Assembly: GCA_900551705.1 (NCBI GenBank)
Contig: URWY01000018.1
Coordinates: forward strand, 1 to 12,866
Direction: 5' to 3'
Length of the DNA stretch: 12,866 bases
From: an uncultured Bacillota bacterium
Lineage (GTDB): Bacteria > Bacillota > Clostridia > Christensenellales > UBA1242
Made by a program: the position numbers and the translations under genes. Positions 6,806 through 12,866 of this stretch are shown one piece after another. Position 1 is the stretch's first letter. The number at the start of each line of letters is the position of its first letter. The notes below the pieces were generated by a model. That model saw only the letters and a program-made list of their open reading frames with translations, did no database searches and was not told the DNA's origin.

Positions 6806-7591
6806 ATGAATAAAAAAACTAAAAGTTTTGCAGTTGGTTTAGTAGCTGTTCTTTGCTTCTTATTAGTATTTGCTATCGGCTTTGGTGTAACTGGAGCATG
6901 GTACCAAGCACAAAGACAAGCATCAGGTACAGTTAAAATGGACCAAGGTATTTATCTTAAATTCACAAATCTTAAAACATTAGACGCTAATGAAAACAAA
7001 GATTTGTCAGATAAGATGAATGGTAAATTATTACAAAATGATACGGAGAAAACTCCATTAGAAAATGTATCAGTTGTTCCATCACAATTAGTAGAAATCT
7101 CAGTTCCTACACTTGCAGCAGCAAAAGGAAGCGTTGATTTCTATGCTAGAGTTAAAGTTACATACACAGCTAAATATAAAGATGCTGATGGAGCTGTAAC
7201 AGGCGAAGCTGTTGAAATTAGTGCAGACACTATGAAACAACTCTTCGGAGAAGATTTAACTGGTCAATTACAACCAGGTGCTGACTGGGCAAAAAATGAT
7301 GATGGTTACTGGTATTTTGCAGCTGCTGGCAAACTTGTTGCTATGACAGCTACAGCAGAAGCTGACGGCACAGACCACGCAATCTTTGAAAATGGTAACC
7401 TTCGATTCGCAGACTGGACAGCTGGAAATTCAACACAAACTGATCCATCATTACTTGTTGAAAAAGGTGGCCCAACTGTAATGGTTGATGGCGTATCAAA
7501 AGAAATTGGACAAGTTATTGTTACAGTTCTTGTAGAAGTTATCCAAGCAGCTAATAACACAGCTCCAACAGGCTGGGCACTTACTGCTTAA
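6806..7591 (+). CDS. Secreted TasA/SipW-dependent-type fibre-like protein
   Basis: The product has 261 residues. After MNKKTK comes a hydrophobic helix (~8-29) followed at once by GVTGAWYQAQRQASGTVKM. This layout recalls SipW-processed proteins such as TasA and CalY, where the helix ends near G-x-x-x-A-[WY] and a beta domain begins. Later parts also fit: VPSQLVEISVPTL, then VDFYARVKVTYTAKY (~110-124) and a final strand pair VIVTVLVEVIQ ... PTGWALTA. TasA-class proteins polymerise into extracellular matrix fibres. No sortase or C-terminal membrane anchor is present, and no SipW signal peptidase gene lies in the window. AAGGAG (6791-6796) fixes the ATG. The gene has its own promoter, leader and terminator. 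Export is near certain; the fibre assignment is inferred from layout and weak similarity. A pseudopilin-like or other pilus subunit is the main alternative. Confidence 0.68.
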   Translation: MNKKTKSFAVGLVAVLCFLLVFAIGFGVTGAWYQAQRQASGTVKMDQGIYLKFTNLKTLDANENKDLSDKMNGKLLQNDTEKTPLENVSVVPSQLVEISVPTLAAAKGSVDFYARVKVTYTAKYKDADGAVTGEAVEISADTMKQLFGEDLTGQLQPGADWAKNDDGYWYFAAAGKLVAMTATAEADGTDHAIFENGNLRFADWTAGNSTQTDPSLLVEKGGPTVMVDGVSKEIGQVIVTVLVEVIQAANNTAPTGWALTA

Positions 7592-7615
7592 TTAAAAATT
7601 TTAGTTTAATTACAG

Positions 7616-7644
7616 AAAAAACAACATTTAATGTTGTTTTTTTT
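7616..7644 (+). terminator. Terminator of the fibre-like gene
   Basis: Six A, CAACAT, loop TTA, ATGTTG, then eight T: a perfect hairpin with a T-run 25 bases after the stop codon. An ATG within its right arm (7631) opens the frame of the next gene but is not its start. Confidence 0.9.
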
Positions 7645-7671
7645 GTTTTATTTCACAAAATATGTTATATA
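7643..7671 (+). promoter_or_regulatory. Candidate promoter of the beta-helix/InlB gene
   Basis: TTGTTT (7643-7648), a 17-base spacer and TATATA (7666-7671) preceded by TGT, an extended -10 form. The -35 box overlaps the T-run of the preceding terminator. The predicted transcript starts next to AGGAAG (7678-7683). Confidence 0.5.
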
Positions 7672-7690
7672 TTCTTTAGGAAGATTTGAA

Positions 7691-10666
7691 ATGAAACTAT
7701 TAAGAAAAACAACATTAACAATTTTATCATTTTTATTTTTATTAAGTCTTGTTTTTGCTTTCAACTTTAATGCTGAAAGCATTTATGCTGATGCAGCATT
7801 AATTGAAATGAATGGCACAACTTACACTTCAATTCAAGATGCGATTAACGCTGCACCCTATGATGCTGAAACCGAAATCAAACTATCGGGCGATTTTTTA
7901 GTTGCAAGTTCAATCACGATTGAAGGCGATACCACACTTGGTCAAAAAAAATTGGTTTTTAATATAGTTGGCGATACGAACATCACAAGAGCAAATAGCG
8001 ACCCATTTATAATGTTTAATATCAAGGCATTGTCAAATGTAACATTTAAAACAACTAATAATGCAAAATTGGTTATTGACGGAAATAGAATGGAAGTTAT
8101 TGATTTCAATGCTAATGCTTGTATGTTTAAAGTTGACACTTCTTCTTTAAGTTTAAATGGAAATATTACTTTACAAAATAATACTGCAAATGAAGGAGCA
8201 GCCATTTATTTATCAGCATCTTCAAATGTAAATATTGATGGAATTTCATTTATTAGAAATACCGCTGATGGTCGTGCAGCTGCTATTTATAATCATGGTC
8301 AATTAATTGTAAATAAATGTAGTTTTGTTAACAATTTTGGTGGCTCTGCAGGTGGTGTAATTTTATCGACAGGGAAAACAAATATCACAAATTGCTCATT
8401 TGATAATAATGGATTGAAAGGTTATACCAATTATACTCATAAATGGATAAGTGATTCAACTGAAATTGGTGATATTAATGGAGGTGTGTTAGAAGTTAGA
8501 AGTGGCACAACAACAATTGATAATTGTGAATTTAAAAACAGCCATTCGGAAAGCATAAAAGATAGTAGGGTTAGAAGTTATGGCGGTGCGATTGATATTA
8601 GTGGCGGCACATTAAACATCGTTTCTGCAAAATTTAACAATAATACTGTTGATTATGGCGGTGCAATTTTTGTTCAAAGTGGCAGATTGAATGTTACAGA
8701 CATGACAATGACAGGCAACACGGCGTTGTATGAGGCGGGTGGCATTTATGTTAATGGCGGTGTTGTTCAAATTGCTAACGGAAAGATTGGCAACAATGTT
8801 GGGGCGAGTGGCAGAGCGCAAGATGTTTATTTTGTAACATCGCAAGCAAGTTCCTGCTTGTTTGGTGCTGAAATCACAAGCGAAAACACTTATGCAATTT
8901 ATTCAAATCAAGATTTTGTTGTTGGCGAAAATTTTGCTGTTGCCAGCGGTTCAAACATTAATTTAGAAAACGAAAAGAAAATCATTGTTAAAGAAAAGTT
9001 AAAAACAGCAGGTCCAATTTTGATTGGAGTAATTGGGGCGACCGATGCCGAACTTGTTGGCAAGCCTTTGGTAGCATTTGCAAGTCAAGCGGCGATTACA
9101 AAAAATGTTTTCACATTAAGCAATCCAGATTATTCGCTTGTTTTGCCAACAGACTACGAAAGTCTAACTGAGCCATATTTGTTTGTAAGTATTGAATACA
9201 CCATTGAATTTTACAAATATTATGATGCGGAAACAGACACATATTCTGAACTTATTGGCACGCCACGAAAAGTGCCTTATGGTGGCACTGCTGTTGCACC
9301 AACCGAGGCAGAAGTTGGCGAGCGTGAAGGATATGTTTTTGGTGGTTGGAGGACAAAAGATTCCGAAGATATTGTTCTCACAAATATCAAAAAAAGCATG
9401 AAAATTTATGCAATTTGGGGACAAAAAATCAAAATCACATATAAAGTTTTTGACGACAATGAAAATGTATGGAAAGAACTTTCTGGTTTAACAGACGAAC
9501 AAACGACCATTGTTTCTGGCTCAAAAATTTCAAGTTTGCCAAGCATTCCAACAAAAACTGGTTATACTACGCACACTCCATATTGGGCATACGACCAAAA
9601 CGGCGATACTGCATATAATAACGAACCGGTTAATGAAGCGATAACGCTTTATGCGATTTATATTCCTGACATTTTGAAGATAACATTTATTCGTGAAGAT
9701 GGCTCAACTCAGGAAGTTGAAGTTGAATACAACACAGCATTTACTGGCACAATTCCAACCATTTTAAGCAAAACGGGTTATGATCAAGTTGCACCTTATT
9801 GGGCGTATGATGAAAGCGGAGAAAATGCTTTTGATGCGTCAAGAATTATAAAATCTAACTTTAATTTGTATGAAATTTACAAGATTAATCGTTACACGGT
9901 TGAGTTTTATGTGAATTTCTATCACAATTTAAGTGCTGAAACAGGTAAAGAACTTTTGGAATGTAAAAAAGTTCACGAAATGACTGTTGATTACAACACA
10001 ATCGTTCAAATTTTCCCAAGTTTGCCAGCAAATGAAGCATTTACGCAAAATCAAGTTGTTTGGAATTATCAAAATGCTCCTATTGTTGAAAATATAGCGA
10101 TTTATGGAGATATAGACATTAATGTTTATCTTGTGAAATTTGAAGCGGACGGCGAGATAACCAATTCATATAACATTGAACATGGAAAGACGCTTGAAAG
10201 CGTGCCAGAAATTCCTGAGAAGGTGGGCTATAATCAAGTTGCGCCAAGTTGGTTTTTAAATGGTGCTACGACCGAAGATGCAGTGACATCGAATCGCACT
10301 TTTGTTGCAAAATACACACAAAATATTTACACTGTGACATTTGTTTTGCCAGATGACAGCCGAGTGGAAAGGATTGTTAAACATGGGGAAAGTGTCAATG
10401 CGGACAATGTTATAACAAAAGGTTTTGGCGAACTTATCAGATTTGACCGCTCGCTTGACAATATCACAGAAGACTGCGAAATCCATGTTTGGAAAGTGAA
10501 CTTGTTTATGTGGATTATGATCGCTTTTGGTGGCATATTGTTGTTGGTTGTGCTTATAATTGTGATTAAAATTATCAAAAAGAAAAAATTACAATCAATT
10601 GCAAGAAAAAAACACAAGCATACAAGAAATCGCGTTGGACCTTTTGTTACGGGTGATGACGAATAA
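7691..10666 (+). CDS. Large surface protein: beta-helix, InlB B-repeats, C-terminal membrane anchor
   Basis: The product has 991 residues from ATG 7691, which has AGGAAG seven bases upstream; the longer frame from 7631 begins inside a terminator hairpin. Residues 1-34 are a signal peptide (MKLLRKTT, hydrophobic core, IYADA cleavage region). Residues ~40-400 are a right-handed beta-helix of the Pmp/pectate-lyase-like type: 'T-Y-T-S-I-Q-D-A-I-N-A-A' opening, then repeated G-G-A/V-I-[YDF] and N-C-x-F-x-N-N motifs. From ~502 to ~935 there are about six InlB B-type (Listeria-Bacteroides) repeats, the clearest with GYVFGGW and closing Y-A-I-W; others end LYAIY or FVAKY and contain GY...APYWAYD. A membrane helix (~938-961) and a 30-residue basic tail (IIKKKK ... 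ARKKHKHTR) follow. This is a single-pass wall-spanning protein, probably an adhesin; the ligand is unknown. Confidence 0.88.
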   Translation: MKLLRKTTLTILSFLFLLSLVFAFNFNAESIYADAALIEMNGTTYTSIQDAINAAPYDAETEIKLSGDFLVASSITIEGDTTLGQKKLVFNIVGDTNITRANSDPFIMFNIKALSNVTFKTTNNAKLVIDGNRMEVIDFNANACMFKVDTSSLSLNGNITLQNNTANEGAAIYLSASSNVNIDGISFIRNTADGRAAAIYNHGQLIVNKCSFVNNFGGSAGGVILSTGKTNITNCSFDNNGLKGYTNYTHKWISDSTEIGDINGGVLEVRSGTTTIDNCEFKNSHSESIKDSRVRSYGGAIDISGGTLNIVSAKFNNNTVDYGGAIFVQSGRLNVTDMTMTGNTALYEAGGIYVNGGVVQIANGKIGNNVGASGRAQDVYFVTSQASSCLFGAEITSENTYAIYSNQDFVVGENFAVASGSNINLENEKKIIVKEKLKTAGPILIGVIGATDAELVGKPLVAFASQAAITKNVFTLSNPDYSLVLPTDYESLTEPYLFVSIEYTIEFYKYYDAETDTYSELIGTPRKVPYGGTAVAPTEAEVGEREGYVFGGWRTKDSEDIVLTNIKKSMKIYAIWGQKIKITYKVFDDNENVWKELSGLTDEQTTIVSGSKISSLPSIPTKTGYTTHTPYWAYDQNGDTAYNNEPVNEAITLYAIYIPDILKITFIREDGSTQEVEVEYNTAFTGTIPTILSKTGYDQVAPYWAYDESGENAFDASRIIKSNFNLYEIYKINRYTVEFYVNFYHNLSAETGKELLECKKVHEMTVDYNTIVQIFPSLPANEAFTQNQVVWNYQNAPIVENIAIYGDIDINVYLVKFEADGEITNSYNIEHGKTLESVPEIPEKVGYNQVAPSWFLNGATTEDAVTSNRTFVAKYTQNIYTVTFVLPDDSRVERIVKHGESVNADNVITKGFGELIRFDRSLDNITEDCEIHVWKVNLFMWIMIAFGGILLLVVLIIVIKIIKKKKLQSIARKKHKHTRNRVGPFVTGDDE

Positions 10667-10694
10667 AAAAATTGGCTAAATGCCAGTTTTTTTT
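10665..10694 (+). terminator. Terminator of the beta-helix/InlB gene
   Basis: An A-run, TTGGC, loop TAAAT, GCCAG, then eight T, with one G-U pair. It overlaps the stop codon and separates the gene from the DUF11 gene. Confidence 0.85.
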
Positions 10695-10738
10695 AACTAT
10701 TTTCATTTGTTTAGAATAGAGTGATATAGGAGATTTTT

Positions 10739-11500
10739 ATGGCAGTTTTGAATACGGCAGTTTTAAAATCAAATATCACAGCAACAACTGGAGAAAAAGT
10801 GGAAGTAACAAATCAAAGTAATATATCTAAAATATCTAACATTGACACTGATATTGCAATTGCAAAAGTTGCCACTCCAACATGGGTTTTACCTCTTGGC
10901 AAAGTGACGATTGTAACAACGATAACAAATAATACTGATGTTGAATTGTCCGACTTTAATATAAAAGATACTCTTAGCGAAGGTGCAAGTTTTGTGCCAT
11001 CAACATTAAAAATAGGTAGTATTTTGCATGAAGATTTAGATCCAATTATAGGTTTTGTTGCTCCGGTAACATTAGGTCCTGGCACTGATTTTACAATTTC
11101 CTATGAAATTGTTTCAGATAAATACACCGATGTAAATGAAATTTCCAATTTTACGAAGTTGGAGGTTGAAGTTGATGGGCAAAAATTTGTGATTAATTCA
11201 AGCGAACTTAAAATAACTGTTTTACAAAACAAAATATCACTTTTAAAAACGGCAACTCCAAGTGCAGTGAAGTCGGGTGATGAAATCATATATACGATAG
11301 TAATAACAAATGCTGGCGAAATGACAAACACAGATTTATTGTTTACTGATGAAATTCCAACGGGAACAGCATTTGTTGAAAATAGTGTAAAAATTGATGA
11401 TATAGAAAAAGCAGGATATAATCCTGCCGATGGTTTTGCGCTAAACAATTTAGAGGCTAATGGTTCTATTAAAGTTGAATTTAAAGTGTTGGTAAATTAA
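10739..11500 (+). CDS. Two-domain DUF11 protein without signal peptide
   Basis: The product has 253 residues. After a Thr/Asn-rich stretch (MAVLNTAVLKSNITATTGEK) come two DUF11-type beta-sandwich domains. The first (~38-155) has IAKVATPTWVLPLGKVTIVT, then ITNNTD and FNIKDTLSEGASFVP. The second (~165-253) has LLKTATPSAVKSGDEIIYTI, then VITNAGEMTNTDLLFTDEIP. Both keep the K-x-A-[TS]-P, Y/V-T-I-x-x-x-N and D-x-[LI]-P/S-x-G-x-x-F-V pattern. DUF11 domains are usually stalk units of long exported surface proteins, but here there is no signal peptide, membrane helix or anchor. Similar short, signal-less proteins are known from clostridia; their role is unclear. AGGAG (10728-10732) six bases before the ATG fixes the start. 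TAGAAT at 10712-10717 may be a -10 box but has no good -35 partner. Confidence 0.85.
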   Translation: MAVLNTAVLKSNITATTGEKVEVTNQSNISKISNIDTDIAIAKVATPTWVLPLGKVTIVTTITNNTDVELSDFNIKDTLSEGASFVPSTLKIGSILHEDLDPIIGFVAPVTLGPGTDFTISYEIVSDKYTDVNEISNFTKLEVEVDGQKFVINSSELKITVLQNKISLLKTATPSAVKSGDEIIYTIVITNAGEMTNTDLLFTDEIPTGTAFVENSVKIDDIEKAGYNPADGFALNNLEANGSIKVEFKVLVN

Positions 11501-12039
11501 AAACTTTTGTCGCTAAAATTATAATTAAATTTCAAATACTGACGATTTAAAACTCCATTAAACTTCTTCGACCAATTAATAATATCAACTTTATTTAATG
11601 AATGATTTGTTATATTTGTTTTGATAATATTTTCGCTTGGAAAATTGTCAAAAAAGTCAAAGTTTTCATCATCAATAATTAATAAATTTTTAGTTTCTTT
11701 ATTATTTAGAAATTGTAAAATTTCTTCGCTGCGATTATACGGATTTGGCAAAATTGGAGTTGAATAAATTTTATTATCATATTTAAGTCCGTTTTCGATC
11801 AATGCATTTTTTGTTTGCTCCATATTATAGCGCCAGGTGGAAGATATTACAAGCAAGCAGTTAAAATTTTTGCTTAAATTTTCTATTAAAAAATTAATAG
11901 CGGCGATACTTTCGGGGTTAAACTTATTAGCGAGCATTTGTTTTGAATTTCCATTTTTAAATTCATTTTTGCGCCAATTCCAGTCCCAAAGTACGCCGTC
12001 TATATCTAAAAATATGTAAAAATTTTCTTTATTTTTCAT
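11497..12039 (-). CDS. HAD-fold protein of the RNA-repair-associated (HAD_SAK) type
   Basis: The product has 180 residues. HAD motif I is FLDIDGVLWDW, with the nucleophile Asp12 and general acid/base Asp14. Motif II is VISSTWR (64-70), with Ser66. LIIDDENFDFF (120-130) supplies the motif IV acids Asp123 and Asp124. An NRSEEI segment at 102-107 is also typical. The combination D-I-D-G-V-L, S-S-T-W-R and I-D-D is that of the small HAD domains named after 'Swiss Army Knife' RNA repair proteins; here it stands alone. A hydrolase, perhaps a phosphatase, is expected, but the substrate is unknown. The gene is convergent with the DUF11 gene and their stop codons overlap. No Shine-Dalgarno precedes the ATG, and a strong promoter sits so close that the mRNA should be leaderless. 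Confidence 0.82.
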   Translation of the reverse strand: MKNKENFYIFLDIDGVLWDWNWRKNEFKNGNSKQMLANKFNPESIAAINFLIENLSKNFNCLLVISSTWRYNMEQTKNALIENGLKYDNKIYSTPILPNPYNRSEEILQFLNNKETKNLLIIDDENFDFFDNFPSENIIKTNITNHSLNKVDIINWSKKFNGVLNRQYLKFNYNFSDKSF

Positions 12040-12045
12040 GTTTAA

Positions 12046-12074
12046 ATTGTAATTTGTTTTTATCAGAATGTCAA
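12046..12074 (-). promoter_or_regulatory. Strong promoter predicting a leaderless HAD mRNA
   Basis: On the minus strand, TTGACA (12074-12069), a 17-base spacer and TACAAT (12051-12046), five of six in the -10 box. Only six bases (TTAAAC) separate the -10 box from the ATG at 12039, so the usual start point falls on the A of the start codon. Confidence 0.72.
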
Positions 12075-12110
12075 GATGCGAAAATAAAGCATTTTGGAGA
12101 ATGTTGTAGA

Positions 12111-12782
12111 TTAATCAAGATCTACTTGTATCAAATATTTTCCGCAATGTTTGCATCTAAATAAGTGTAAGTATAAACAAGGATCTTCGTTATTTGGATT
12201 GCACTCTTTTAAATCTCTAAATTTTAACATAAAACCTTTTTTATTTAGTTTTAAATCTTCCTTTATATCTTTGATACCTTGTTTGCCAAGATTCTTTATA
12301 TCTTGATAATATACTTCGCCTATATATTCGGCAAAATCGTTACAATGTGTTCTAAATTCCATATCATTGACTGTTAGTATTGGTGGGATGCACTTTTCGA
12401 CTTGGCGAATTTTCTCTGGGTCAGTGATTTTGTCATATTTGATATAAGTTTGATATGAAAAATCATAAACTGAGCCACTTATAATGTCTAATTTATCGCC
12501 TGCCAGGCCGCTGCTTAAACATTCTGGACAAACATATAGATCATCATTGCGATGTGAACCATAAGTTCCAGAGCAATCAAAAAGAACTTGTTTGAGTTCT
12601 CCGCAACATTCGCATTTTTTGCCTTTTGGCTCAACAATTAAATATTCGTTGTTTTCTGGGTGAGCATAATACTCATATTTTGGAAATTTATAATTTTTTA
12701 AAATTGCTTTTTGTTCGTCAGTGAAATGTCTAAACATATTTATTTCATAAACTTTTGTTAATTCTTCTTTATTTTTACACAT
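12111..12782 (-). CDS. CbrC/UPF0167 family cysteine-rich protein
   Basis: The product has 223 residues from ATG 12782, which has AGGAG (complement of 12790-12794) seven bases upstream. A longer in-frame start at 12830 overlaps the -35 box and is rejected. The family signature is present: YKFPKYEYYAHPE (~31-43), C-E-C-C-G with Cys57 and Cys60, and V-C-P-E-C with Cys85 and Cys88, followed by L-S-S-G-L-A-G-D-K-L-D, like the 'CPWCIADGSAA' segment of CbrC. These pairs probably bind zinc. A further C-K-H-C-G-K (210-215) at the C-terminus gives a third Cys pair. In E. coli CbrC has been linked to colicin E2 tolerance under CreBC control, but its activity is unknown, and nothing here shows the same role. 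No terminator is evident between this gene and the HAD gene. Confidence 0.85.
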   Translation of the reverse strand: MCKNKEELTKVYEINMFRHFTDEQKAILKNYKFPKYEYYAHPENNEYLIVEPKGKKCECCGELKQVLFDCSGTYGSHRNDDLYVCPECLSSGLAGDKLDIISGSVYDFSYQTYIKYDKITDPEKIRQVEKCIPPILTVNDMEFRTHCNDFAEYIGEVYYQDIKNLGKQGIKDIKEDLKLNKKGFMLKFRDLKECNPNNEDPCLYLHLFRCKHCGKYLIQVDLD

Positions 12783-12801
12783 AGTTAATCTCCTTATTAT
12801 T

Positions 12802-12830
12802 AATATAATCTTATTATATTTTAATGTCAA
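12802..12830 (-). promoter_or_regulatory. Sigma-A promoter of the CbrC-family gene
   Basis: On the minus strand, TTGACA (12830-12825), a 17-base spacer and TATATT (12807-12802). Transcription should begin near 12795, immediately before the Shine-Dalgarno, leaving a leader of about 13 bases. Confidence 0.78.
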
Positions 12831-12866
12831 AGATTAAATTTTTATAATTATTATAAAATTCTTCTT

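Noticed and set aside
7631..7690. Longer N-terminus for the beta-helix/InlB protein starting at ATG 7631
   Set aside because: The ATG is in the right arm of a terminator hairpin with no ribosome binding site. ATG 7691 has AGGAAG at good spacing and begins a normal signal peptide.
12783..12830. Longer N-terminus for the CbrC-family protein from 12830
   Set aside because: That start overlaps the TTGACA box. ATG 12782 has AGGAG seven bases upstream.

Overview
The window is AT-rich DNA with strong Shine-Dalgarno sequences, consensus sigma-A-type promoters and many hairpin-plus-T-run terminators. It carries a YunB-like sporulation protein and the ruvX / DUF1292 gene pair seen in Bacillota (yrrK-yrzB in Bacillus subtilis). 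This points to a low-GC Bacillota of the class Clostridia or close to it, probably an uncultured gut lineage judging by the BspA, GLUG and InlB-type surface proteins. The exact lineage cannot be read from the window.

Layout. (1) Positions 2-1318 (+): the 3' part of a BspA-like leucine-rich-repeat surface protein whose start lies outside the window, ended by a terminator. (2) 1410-2093 (+): yunB. (3) 2184-5543 (+): a 1119-residue membrane-anchored protein with a bacterial Ig-like domain and two halves of GLUG-type solenoid, under a near-perfect promoter. (4) 5544-5651: two terminators between convergent genes. (5) 6472-5652 (-): ruvX followed by a DUF1292 (yrzB-like) gene, a housekeeping pair. 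(6) 6473-6805: a regulatory interval with a helically phased A-tract array, a sigma-A promoter and a possible leader peptide. (7) 6806-7591 (+): a small secreted protein resembling the TasA/SipW-dependent fibre-subunit class. (8) 7691-10666 (+): a large beta-helix plus InlB-repeat surface protein with a C-terminal membrane anchor. (9) 10739-11500 (+): a protein of two DUF11 domains with no signal peptide. (10) 12039-11497 (-): a small HAD-fold protein of the RNA-repair-associated type. (11) 12782-12111 (-): a CbrC/UPF0167-family cysteine-rich protein.

Working together. Four of the genes encode exported, beta-rich repeat proteins, placed on both sides of the conserved ruvX-DUF1292 pair. They look like separately transcribed units of one cell-surface repertoire rather than an operon. 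The most interesting link is that the LRR protein at the left edge and the fibre-like protein at 6806 share a terminal motif (E-[TV]-[LI]-Q, eight residues, G-W), suggesting the same fibre-type domain occurs alone and fused to an adhesin module. A second theme is promoter placement: genes with a good Shine-Dalgarno have their -10 box about 19-20 bases before the start codon. Genes without one (HAD clearly; ruvX and yunB less so) have a -10-like box about six bases before it, as expected for leaderless mRNAs.
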